The notes under the pieces are model-generated. The model was not told the origin of the DNA, ran no database searches, and was given only the letters and a program-made list of their open reading frames with translations. Both the position numbers and the translations under genes were made by a program. A stretch of DNA of 64,000 nucleotides from Gnetum montanum (Eukaryota > Streptophyta > Gnetopsida > Gnetales > Gnetaceae), in the NCBI GenBank assembly GCA_015680685.1, contig MNCI01010025.1:143987-207986 (forward strand), given 5' to 3'. Positions 32,946 through 44,799 of this stretch are shown here, piece by piece (positions within the stretch are counted from its first letter, which is position 1; each line of letters opens with the position of its first letter).

Positions 32946-33565
32946 ATAGGAACTCCAGAGTAAATAGATCTTTATTCAAGCAGACATTGTAATTGAACAA
33001 AAGTTTGTGTACGACAATAAAGAAGAGCTTCTTAGATAAACCTTTCAGTGCATGGAATAGGCTAATTATGATTTTATTTACAATTATTTATTATTTGTTA
33101 TTTAAATAATTTATTAGTTTATTAAATCTTACTCAATCCTTCTCTCCTAGTTAAGTGCCTCAATATGACCACTTCGAGCATGTGTGTTATGCTTGGTGAT
33201 CCTAGCAACGATTAGCGTTTGGTAACCAAGGTTGCATCGTTTTAGGGTGTGAACAATAAGTGGGAACAAATGCTAATGCTAGGTTAATTTAGACTTAGTT
33301 CATTAGTTAAAGTTAGTAATTAGTCTCTTCACCCTTCAAATAAATAGAATAGGAGATAAAACATAAAAAGATATAAAAATCATATACCTCAAACTTACTT
33401 ATCCATACACCGTGAAAACTACAAGTAATTCTAGGAAGACAACGAATGATTAACCTTAAGTGTTTCATGAGGCGTGTAGGCACTTAGTCTGCAAGGTTCG
33501 ACCGGATCGCACGTGGTACGCTCATATTCATATGGTTGAGTGTAAGGGTACCTTGCCACTCATCA
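32946..33565 (+). repeat. Copy D: 3' LTR, right part
   Basis: Resumes LTR homology at ATAGGAACTCC and runs to CTCATCA at 33559-33565. Compared with LTR C in reverse it is collinear but lacks the tandem duplication, as in LTR B. Confidence 0.85.
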
Positions 33566-34440
33566 ACTATTTTTGGTAAATAGAATTGTTTTGGTACCTT
33601 TGGGGTATCAAAACTTATTATAAATGGAAACCATGATAGATTTAGATACTTTCCACACCTACATGTGACATCAATTTATCAACAATTAGGATAGAAATTT
33701 GTAGCCCAAGTTATGGCCATGAAACCTATATAAATCAAGCTTGAAAACTATGACAAGGTTTCACAATTTTTTGAGAGAGGTCCATAGCTTTAACAACTCA
33801 TTATAATCACTAGGCTTTGGAGCATTCTCAGCATGGAACCTATAACCCTTTTGACCATTGTTAAATCCTTAATATTGTCTAAGATTTTGTGGCAATCCTG
33901 AGCAACCTAGACCTCAACACTCCTAGCATGGCTCTCTTTTATGGCCTAAAACCCTCACACATTTCACCCTTTGAACCATGAATGCTACAAATTTGGTGAA
34001 GGGAACAATAAGGTTTTGTAGTTTTAGGAGTTGTGGAGCATCTAGATTATGGAGCTGAAAATGATATCCAAAGCTACTAACTTCAACAGACTCCAAACAT
34101 CCATTAAAGTGCATCCTTTGCATCTTAGGCATCATTTTTACACATTGCAAACTTTGTTTTATTCTTAATATTTTATTGCACTAAAGTTTATAGTTATGTT
34201 TTTTTGTGCAAATTAGTATAATTTCATATCATTCTATGCATTTATTTTAAGTTAAATATGCATTACATTTTATTTTTATTACCTCTATTTACGCTCTCTA
34301 AGTCCTTACATGATCAACAAAACTATCCATGGTACCTTGGATCCTATTCTCAAAGGTCCTTAGTGTCTAGGATTAAATTTTTTTACTTGGGATCTTCAGT
34401 TTTCCAACATCCAAAATATCTAATTACTACAATTTTCTAG
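33566..34440 (+). repeat. E2: family 2 5' LTR remnant
   Basis: Aligns in the same orientation with 11890-12570 and 13120-13400. Its left part, including any minisatellite, is missing where LTR D ends. Orientation agrees with the plus-strand gag that follows. Confidence 0.55.
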
Positions 34441-35488
34441 TACTAAAATGAGGGTCTTCATCCAATTTCTATGTTCAATCTTGCTTGCCATTATAACAAT
34501 GCTATTTTCAATAATCAAAAAATCTTTGAAATTGCACAAAAAAGATTTAAAATTTTGTAAATTTTTCTCTACAAAAAAACCTAATGCTACTATCCATCTC
34601 CTTACAACCAAAACATAGCATGGAGGTTGGAAGTAATTTGGGCTTATAAAAATCTTTTTAGCATTTGCTAAACATTATAAGACTAGTGTGGTTATAAGTT
34701 GCATCTACCTTTGTGTGTTCCAAAGACTAGTATTACTCCTCACAACCATCCAAAACCTTATACCCCTATACTATGAAAATTTTCCATCAAGGCCAACATT
34801 AGTTCCTAACCCAAAACTTTCTACTCCTCGGTTGTGAAAATTGTCTAGTAAGGCTACCATTAATGTCCTTCCAAGACCAAAAGGACCTTTGAAACAACAA
34901 AATATTCATCTTAAATTTTGGTAATAATCATTAATCCTACCAAGATAAGACACCCCAAACACTTTGAAGAGAGGTGTATGACCTTTTATCTTACCCCTCT
35001 TGCCCCCTCCCCCCTCTCCTCCCCCTTCACCTACCGTCCCACCCCTACTCTTTTCACCGCCACCATCAATACTATTGGCACACCTAATGTTCTGAGGGTT
35101 TTAACATAAAATTTTTGTATTTTTCTAAGGATGTACTCCTTCTCTTTCATTACAATCTACACTATATTTTACAATTTTAATACATAATAGTTTGGCGAGC
35201 ACATCCCTTTTTACATTTTGAAAATTCCATCTGCTGGAATTTTTATTTTTATTAGTTAATTAAGCATTCTTCTAGGAAAATTTTAAATGCTATCACTATT
35301 ATGATTATCCAATCAACCATTTTACCTTTCAACTTCACTAACACAATGTCTAGCCAATAGGCCATTAGGGGTTTTGACCCCAAAGATCATTTAGGCTCAA
35401 GGGGTGAAGCCTAAAATTTTTGATGATATATGAAGATCATTACCACTTTGTTTATGTGAATATTTAGGCTAGGATGCTCATTCGAAGA
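34441..35488 (+). other. E2: leader between LTR and gag
   Basis: AT-rich, with a C-rich run at 35000-35050. No primer site recognised. Confidence 0.35.
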
Positions 35489-36912
35489 ATGGAAGTAGAT
35501 GTAAAAAGGGAGTATGAACTCATCTTCCATGATGGAAAGGAATACATACCTTCCTGATACAATATTGTTAAATGAAACTTATATGTGCATTGTTTCTTAA
35601 TTAATTAAGATGGATGAAGAGGATGAGAATACTAGTTTAGATGAACAATATGAAAAAGAAAATGAGTTCAGGGTTGAGTCTAAACATGAGAATCTCATAG
35701 GAGGACTCTTCCAAAAATTGACTTCCAAAGCTACCATGTCCACTTCAAACCCTCTTGTCTCTTTCAAAATATAAATCCCTTAGTGCTCACCTCCTCCCTA
35801 TCCAACAATGTTTGGACCATAACCTATTATTGAAGCACATTAAACATAATCAGTGTTGCAAGTAGTAGTGTTCCATACCTCCATGTCTTTTTCCACACAA
35901 CCATAGTCTATGTGCCCATCATTGGTGATTATAACTACCACTCATTCATTTTCAACACAAATGGAGCCCATAGTAGAACCTCAAGTAATGCAAGGATCAC
36001 ATATCTATTTGATCCCTTTATGTCCTTTCGCTATTCAGTCCATCCACAATGATGATAACTGAACGTCTTTCTTTAGTGGCATAATTAATTATGAGGCTAT
36101 AGTCCTTCTAGCTCATATCCCAATATTTCGTACAAACTCCACAATCCATGAGGGTACCTCAAGGATTAGATCAAGCCTTCCAAATGATCTAAGATTTGAC
36201 AAAAGAGTTATAGAGGCTTAGGGCTTCCATGTCCTAGATCATTAATATAATGGATTTCTACTACGATGATCCTACGAGTCCTAGGGTCCCATATCTAATT
36301 CTTCATACAAGTGTTTTCATACCTCACTTTATCAAATACAATGATGAGGATGATCCTAACTCAAACCTTATCATATTTCATTCTGAGTGCTTGTTACTGT
36401 AAGCTTGGACACACACAATAATGTAGATTTTTCCTATGTATCTTATAGCAAATGCTCTAAACTAGTACTATGCCTTACCTAGAGGATTGATATCCTCACT
36501 AGAAGACCTTAATTCATAGTTCTCTAACCATTTCAAGTACAACTTAAAACCTAATACAATACTTGACCAACTAATGAAGGTTAAGCAAGGATCTCCTCAG
36601 CTAGTGCAAAAGTTCATACAATGATGGAACACTTTTCTTAAAAAGATTTTGGAACCAATATGTGAGACTCAGCTTCTAGCTATATTTAAGGGGATGGTTA
36701 ATTATATTATTAAGTCAAAATTATAGTAATTAGATCCATGGTCACTTAGTAGGATTTTTCAAAAGTTAAGAACATAGAGGATGCCATAGAATCTAGCCAT
36801 GATCCTACATATTTGAATGAGCACTAGTATTCATGAAAGGATAAGGATAGAGGGAGGAAAAATAATATAGCGGTGGCCACTATGACAAAGGAGAGCAAGA
36901 TGATCACCTAGG
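35489..36912 (+). pseudogene. E2: Gag pseudogene (family 2)
   Basis: Ty3/gypsy Gag relic. After an ATG at 35489 come an acidic N-terminal part (MDEEDENTSLDEQYEKENEF, about 35610) and then the Retrotrans_gag core at about 36290-36760: readable pieces are YYALPRGLISSLEDLNS, FSNHFKYN, KVKQGSPQLVQKFIQ and WNTFLKKILEPICETQLLAIF, matching the usual 'WY..LP.GSI.S...L...F..HF' then 'QxxxESLxxFxxRW' order. Many stops. Followed by a basic low-complexity region (36840-37600) where a zinc knuckle would be expected; none was seen. Confidence 0.65.
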
Positions 36913-37856
36913 GACTAAGAAAAAACCAACCCAAGATCCCTACCAACAACAATCAATCCTAAATAATTAAGACCTCTACATCAACTATGATGAGGCCCAA
37001 CTTTGAATGAAAGAACCAATCAAAATATACTAGGTGACTATTAAAGGCATCAAAATTCCTTGACCAACTATTAAAGAGTGAAAAAATAAAATAAAAGAAA
37101 ATGATATAAAATACCTATAAACAAAAATGAGCCCATTAACTTCTACTAGTTTAAAATACCTATAAACAAAAATGTCTTGAAAAAATGTACCTCCTCACAA
37201 TGAAATGAGCTCTTTAACTTCTACTAGTTTAAGGAGCCCATTTTTGTTTATCTATGTTCTTCAAAGAGCCTTTAATAATCAAAGTACCCCCTCTTGTTTC
37301 AACTAAGTCCATCCTAACAATCAAACAATGTTCTCTCGTGGTAGCCAATGTAACGACTTCTTCTTAGTCAACCAATAACAAGAAGTCCTCAAGACAAAAA
37401 AGTCAAAAGCCTAAACATAAACACAATAAGCAATCCAAGGCATGAAAGGAAGTGCATCTACCAGAGACCACTCCCATCTCATTAATGTCCATGACCTCTA
37501 CTACCCAAGCTACTTTAACTAGTAAACCATGGAAGGATCCTAATCCCCAAGGGAAGGGAAAAGAGGCCAAGCCATAACAACTAAAAAATGAAGTTCACAT
37601 TTTGGGGCACATTGAGAAATTCAAAAATAATAGGATTGAAAAGTCCATATCCAACAACAAGAATTTCCTCAATGTGATGGAATAGGTCAAATAGTCACTA
37701 TTAACTTAGCATATATGACCTTGTAATAACTTTTTCCATACATTGTAAAGCATTAGTTAATATGTCAAAATTAATTCCTCTTAGTGAGGAAATCCCTTCT
37801 AGTGAGGAATCCATTCACATGATCTTGGAATCATTGCCACTTAATGAAGAAATTAA

Positions 37857-38217
37857 GTCAACATCACTAGTGTTTTGTGATAGAGAAATCAAAACCAACC
37901 TATAAAATAGTGAGGTAACCAAGGCTCCTCTCTTTATAACAATAAGTGTTGGACAATATAAAGTGAATAGGGTGCATGTTAGTGATAGGGAAGCAAAAAA
38001 AATAATTACCCTATACCATCATTTAGGCCTAACAAAAAACATACAAAGCACTTCAACATCAACTCTTAAATCCTTCAATGGATCACAAGTTGTCATCAAA
38101 GGTTCTATCTCTTTATACTTTGTGGCAATGAACCAATTCCCCACAATGGCCAACTTCTTGGTAGTGAAGAAAATACCAAGATTCAACATCATCCTAGGGA
38201 GGCCTTGGCTAGCTTAA
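37857..38217 (+). pseudogene. E2: protease pseudogene (family 2)
   Basis: Retropepsin-like domain. The open part, 37963-38217, reads NRVHVSDREAKKIITLYHHL where family members have a DTGSS-type site, so the Asp is kept but the Gly codon GGA has become GAA. It ends with the canonical FNIILGRPWLA signature and a stop. Middle strands (STLKSFNGSQVVIKGSISL, ANFLVVKK) fit Tat-lineage proteases. Inactive. Confidence 0.7.
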
Positions 38218-38346
38218 CTATGAGCTATGTCCTCACCCATTCACCAAGAAATACACTTTCCTTATAAGGAAGGTGAAATAATTGTTCATGGTGACAATGT
38301 AGTTCCCTTAACATTTAACAACGTTCACATAGAATAGGGATTTGAA

Positions 38347-38565
38347 GTGGAGTTTCAAGAAGAAACTATTGCTATTAGCCATAAAGTCATGAAGATCCAT
38401 AGAGTGGAAGAGGCAAAAACCAACAATGAGGAACCTAGGGATACACTATGGGGAGAGTTTCCCTTTATCATCATTAGCAAAGGAGACAAGGAATATAAGC
38501 TTATGAAAAATATATCATATATGCTCCCTAATTTCTTAAGGATTATGAAACATTTTCATAAATGA
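38347..38565 (+). pseudogene. E2: post-protease linker of the polyprotein
   Basis: Open for 72 residues in an acidic, hydrophilic stretch that ends in MLPNFLRIMKHFHK. Same strand as the protease and about 130 bp after it. No domain recognised; in Tat-type elements a linker of this kind separates protease from RT. Confidence 0.4.
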
Positions 38566-39612
38566 TGTGTATCCTTAATCCACCTACCTTATGCACCTAT
38601 AACCATGTGGTCATCTTTACTTATAGCCTTTTAGCCTACTTTACATGTTATTTGTATGCACCATTTTTTTTACTTTATGACTCAATTAACAAGTATCCTA
38701 AAGTTTACTCTAGTTTGCATTTTTACTTTTAAGGACTTTTTCTCATTTTTTTTCCTTTTCTTATAATGTGAAATACAAATGTTTAAAACTAGAAAAATCC
38801 ATACAAATGTTTAAAATCAAAAATCAGTAAAAAATTATTTTTTGTTTCCAAATTGCACAACCTACCATAGCTTAAAACTAACAACATATGATTTGTGCCT
38901 ACCATAGCCTAAAACTAGTAAATCCTATGACTCTCCATAACCTAAAACTAACAAATCTTATGGCCTTCCATGGCCTAAAACTAGCAAACAATGCATAGCT
39001 TGTCATGGCCTAAAACTAGAAAAAATCATATCTTATTTTTACTTTAGTCATCAACATTATTTCCTAGTCATTTTTTTACCTATTTATCACATTATTACCA
39101 TGTAAGTTAGCAAACTCAGCCTTATACCATAATTGTAGCATGAAACTATGTAATATGAATGAAACTGTAATTCTAGAATGATATAACAAAAATTAAAATT
39201 TAAAAATAATAAATAAAATATCAAAAACATCATAACCATGATCACATATTATGGAAATTTTTTAAATAACACATCATGAAGTAATTGAAATGTCCATCAA
39301 TTGGATCATTAGATAACACTAGTCATAACAACATTAAAGTCAAATGTGATCAGTTAAAAATAATTGACATAAATAGACAATGATAGCAAGTTAACTAGTG
39401 ATGCTAGGAGGCATCTCTAAGAGGTTGAGGATCATTTCCACTCTCACCACTAGGGCTATTAATATTAACTAGTGCCTATAGAATAATAACAAAAATTACT
39501 CAGTAATCAACACTATAAAATCAAGCCAATAACTTAAAAAAAATAAAACATGATAAAATCATATAACAAAAAAACCTAATAAGACTCTCACATGATCTAC
39601 TTCAAGGAAAAA
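38566..39612 (+). other. E2 spacer, left part
   Basis: Non-coding. At 38880-39010 the phrase CATGGCCTAAAACTAGCAAA is repeated about five times with variation, as in E0 and before the E2 RT. Confidence 0.5.
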
Positions 39613-42600
39613 CTATGAAGATCAACCTTCAAATGATGAAGGATTTGATCTTTCATCATGTTGGCCTAGTCCACATCCCCAAGATTAACACTTGTGAAGA
39701 TGTAACTCTCATCAATATCTATTCATGTAAGTAAATTTTGTGATGTAGTAGTAGTAGATACATCACTTGAGGTAGTATATATCTAAGGGATAGGGAATTT
39801 ATCCAAATTGAAAGTGTCTCTAAATAGTTTGAAGTTACTTTTAGCTTAAATTCCCTTTACAAGAAACTCCAACTTACATTGTTAGATAGGATCCTATTTC
39901 AACCACGTAAGATAAGACTCATGTTTGGACTTATATGTATTTTTGTGGGCCTTCTATGACTAGTCCCACTTACAAACCCTAGCATAGTAATATTTTTAGT
40001 CTTTAGCCTTGTAGGTGATCAAGTCCATCTATAATCACTACTCTATCATCTCTTTGGCAAGGGCAACCTTGTCATGGATGACATTATAGTAATGTGCCCA
40101 TGATCTCCTTAGTTTGCAAATATTATTTTTTAGCCACTTGGACCTCCATGAAAGCCTTATAATCCTAAGGATCATTGATCACCTCAACTTGTCTATTAGT
40201 CTCTTCCTTTAAGAACTCAATTTGTTTTAATAGGGATTCGTTAGACCATTGGAATTTTCATGAGTTTTTTTCACATGAAATTACAATATCACTTGCACTT
40301 TCATACAACTTTCATGAAACATTTTCCATGTTAGGTCGAACACTAGCCAAGGATTCTATCTCCATGACATGATTAGATTCCGACTCAACCCTAGGCACTT
40401 CAAGCAATGTAATCATAAAACATACACATAAGTAGAATATACAACAACAATGGCTATAACAAAAACATATAACCAATATACCAATAAAAAACTATATGTA
40501 AAATAATTAAATCAAAAATTAAATGAAGTTCTAATCAATTTTAGGAGCAACTTGTTGCAACCAATTGATTATATCCTTTTCTAGTCTATGCATGAATCCC
40601 ACCTTATCAGGAACCTCTATCCATGGTTTCATAAGAAACATAAAAGTAGAGGAATCTGCTAGAGCTCAATAGCTAAAAAAATTATAAAAATTTTATAATT
40701 TTTATAATGAAACCAAAATATAAAATAAAAAAATATAAGACATGATACAAAAGTGTATTTTTACTTGGAGCCTCATCTAGGATGACAATTGGAGATTCCC
40801 CTAGTAATGGTTCACCAGATAGAACATCCAAGTCATCTAATGCAATGTTTTCCAATCCCTCATTCTCATGCCAATGTAGAAATACCTCCTCTAGGTGCTT
40901 CTATTCCATCTCTATGGCTACAACTTAGGTTACCAATTTTTGTTGCCTATCTATAAGAACAAGGAATATAAAACATTAGAACAACTTAACATATTTCGTG
41001 TAGAAAAAATAACAACATAACCTTAAGACTTAGAACATAAAATAACCTAAGCATAAGATAAAATTAAAAACATACCTTTAACTACCTAATGTATTTTATC
41101 AAGCTTAAGTGTAAACCTTCTCTTGTTAGGTTGCCCAGTGACTAGTGCTACTTCCTCAACCATGGGCTACTTTAGCTTTGATCTAGCTACCTCATCAACT
41201 TCAACATGTAGGTCCTTGGTCCTCTCAAAATTAACCACTCAACATGATTCTCAATCCTTGTGTTGTTAGGGAAAGCACAACACCTTTAACTAAGTTCCTT
41301 AGTTATGAAAGATAATGATTCCCCAACATCATCTAGTGAATTCTAGGCCTACATAGTTAAATAAATGTAGTTTATTCAAGGCTTAGAGAATTGGAATGGA
41401 TCTTGACTTTCCCATCTTCCATCCATCCTCACCACCAAAAACTCTACAAATTTCCTCAAATATGATGCAAATAATGCATATGGCATGTGTCATATTGTAG
41501 TGAGATCCTACAAGAGTTTGAGGATTTCATCTGATAACCTAGAGGACAAGTGAGTCGCCCATTTAAACTGAGCATCTTTAGTAAGGACCTTCCTCATGGT
41601 CCATGTGTGCACAATGTTGATAATCTTCATTGATGATAATAGATTTGGAAAGATATGAGATTTGAACAAGGGATATGATTCCCTTGCTTATGGAACCTAA
41701 AACTCTTATAAATCCAATAAGGAGTGGCTACAATGAGCAGTCAACCATGATTCCACCTCCTCTTGATGACCTACCTCCTTTGCTAGTTCAGTGACAACGC
41801 TAATCCCTTTAGTTGGAATACCAAAGAGGTCATAGAAGGTAGCCTCATTGATGGCCAAGGTGATTGGAAAGTCATGAACATGGATGATAAATATTTTGAC
41901 TCCATGGTCAAAGTAGTCAATAATGTTCACCATCTCAATAGTAGGGATGGTTGGGCTAGGCATCATGAAGAGTTCAAGTAAACCTGCATTAATGATGTTT
42001 TCTTGAATGTTTCTTTGTTTCATTTTACTCATCCAATGTTATGTTGATTTTAATAAATGTTATTTTAAGATTAGAATCTCTTTGGGACATACTAAAACAA
42101 CTAAGGTAATTTTGGAGGTGGTGGAAGCCCCTTCTAGACAATAAAAATGGCCAATTACCTTAGGCATAGGCACATCACATACAACTAGTATATGACAAGA
42201 ACAACAAACTAAGATCATACTAATAAATCCATGAGAGACTTAAAACAAATAGCCTAGAAAAATGTAACCATGAAAATTTTTGTATAACACAACAAAAAAA
42301 ATAATAAGAATATTTCTACCTTTATTACCTCTCTTCTTATTACTTGATGAGAAATTTGTGAAGGTCCTAGCATTGGTGCCTTCTTCTATGATATGTCCAG
42401 GAGCCATCCACCAACTATGAGCTATCTTAGTGGCTAGTAATGTTTGGAGGTTGGAGTGTAGATTATGGTGTACTTATCAAAATCTCCCTTTAGTTGCCAA
42501 ACCACTACAAGCCTTACTATTGGGCTTTTGGTAAATACTCTTACTATGATTTGAACCAATGTTGAGGTTTGATCATTATTGATCAAACCTTGGTTACTAA

Positions 42601-44633
42601 CCCTATACCTGCAAGATGTTTAGAAATCAAAATAAGAGAAACCAATAAGCTAAGAGTACGTAAATAAAATAGATAAAAATATGAAATTTTTTTAACAAAT
42701 ACACTTACCCTTCCAAATGGTACACCATGCTAGGAGGATTTTGAAGCAATGTGTGGGCTCTATGAGTCACTATCAAGGTGTTTCTAGTGTTGTACTAGGA
42801 GAACTCTAGCATGTTTCAAATATAAGATAGTTGGGGGATCCCCCTAGTACCTTCACTATCCAACACTTTACCTTCAGCATGGGTTTCAATATTGTTAATA
42901 ATGAACTTAATGATAATGTTGGAAGACTAAGGCAGTAGAGTCTCCACAATGGTACTAGTCGTATAAGTTGAGAAATGTGTTAAGATTATCATACTAAAAT
43001 TTTGTAATAATGAAGCCAAGAACTCTCTTACAGCTAGCCAAACAAATAAGGAGCCATGCTCCAAGATCATATCGGTCGGTAAGGTGTTGGGCTTGGGTAG
43101 GTGGATATAAGAAAGTATCGTCACCAACTCAATGATCACTAGAATGGGCTTAAGCAAGGCCCTGCATGGGGGAAACAACAACATAGTTAAAATTACCACC
43201 AAAATTTTCATAATAATTAAAACAAAAAATACTAGAAAAAATGATAACAAAGAATTTATTACAAAATAAATCATACATTAATTTTAATTTTATAAGAATT
43301 TTTCTAGACATCTTAGTTAATGGTGAAACTACCCATAGAAAAAATTCTAGGAATGTTAGTTCAAAATTCTCTAAGAATTTAAAATAAACATGAAAATACC
43401 CTAAGAAAACCTTGAAAAAGATGATAAAAAATGAATGAAAACACCTATGATTTAATTGTATGCTTGAAATAAATTCAACACACTATGTAAAACTCTAACA
43501 AAGTTTAACCAAAATTGACATGACCACACAAAATTGAAGAAAACAACCATGGGAAATCACTGAGCAAGAGATACCAAAAACTTTTTAAAATTAATGTAGA
43601 AAATAATAAAACATCCTTTACATCCCCAAGTATCCCCAAAAACATGTGTTGTTGGTGAAAAATGTCATGGAATGTGCAAGTGTTGCCCATTTTCACAAGG
43701 GTAAAGCTATAGAGGACAAAAACCTTGTTTCATGTGATCCTAGTGAAAAAATCATAAAAAATCAACCATGAAACAAAATTCAATGATTCCATGAATTTTT
43801 GAAATTTTGAACAAAGATCCAAAAACTTGTATCTTGAAAACATAACAATTCTAGCCATTTTTGCTAGAAAGATTCTTGAAATGACATGAAAAATAGAAAA
43901 ATAACATGGAATCACACCTACACTAGCTAACAAAGAAATTCACCTAGAATTAACTATAAACCAAAATTACATGATTCCATAACCATTTGAAACCTTGAAC
44001 CATAAAATAATGATCAATAATTTCAAAAACACAAAATACTTAGCTGTTTTAACACAAAAGAGTATAGAATTACAATGAAAAAATAGCGAAAAACTAGTAA
44101 ACTACTTTGAACTAGATGACAAAAAAATTTAAGGAAAATTTACCATAAGCTAAAATATAGTATTTCAACTAGCATTTCAAATTTTTAACAATTTATTATA
44201 ACCCTATGGAATAAAAAATTAAGAAATTATAGCTAATTTCTTAAGAAAAAATACAAAATTTGTGTTGCTTTTTTGATGGAAAACAACAAAAACACATAAA
44301 ATTAATTGAAAAAAAATTTATAATCAAACAAAAAATTGAGCCTAACACTAAAGTAACACTAAAAATACATAAACAAAAATTAAAAATAGTGTAGGATTTT
44401 TGGAAAATTTTATTTTAATTGCCACATCAACCTAGATCTAAGAAAATGTTTAGTTCCTAGACTAGAAAAACCTCAAAATACACATAAAAATGACTAAAAA
44501 TTATGTAGATGATGGTAATGGTAGTTGATCTTTGTCCAATCAATGGTCATGGTAGATGTGAGAGCCCCTATGCTATTGCATCAGTGTCATCTAGGATAGT
44601 GTTCTTGTTGAGGTTGGCCTTCCTCTTCATCAT
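39613..44633 (-). pseudogene. Antisense multi-exon gene in the E2 spacer (plant transposon-type protein)
   Basis: A degenerate gene read leftwards, opposite to E2. A likely first exon starts with ATG ATG at 44633 (MMKRKANLNKNTILDDTD). Then come 43161-42709 (CCCATGCAG before it, GTAAGTG after it; LLKPILVIIELVTILSYIHL), 42608-42329 (CTTGCAG before, GTAATA after; VRLVVVWQLKGDFDKYTIIY) and about 42032-41360 (FITLAINEATFYDLFGIPTKG-like core and WATHLSSRLSDEILKLL). Further exons follow at about 40950-40768 (GLENIALDDLDVLSGEPLLG), 40680-40510 (MFLMKPWIEVPDKVGFMHRL) and 40400-39613 (coiled-coil-like, LLKQIEFLKEETNRQVEVI). The core resembles the antisense ORFs or transposon-type proteins found in Tat-lineage retroelements. 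Stops in most exons make it a pseudogene. The split into exons is my reading of splice signals. Confidence 0.5.
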
Positions 44634-44799
44634 GATGAATGATAATGTAGAAAAAACCTTGAAAAGCCTTCAAAAACTTCCAAAAACCTTGATAGTAGCA
44701 TTGCTCTTTGTTGATGATTAATAAAAAATTCTAAGGATTGAAGGGATTGAAACCATACTTACTACCAAAGCTACCATTGAGGATATGGTTTGTACAAGT

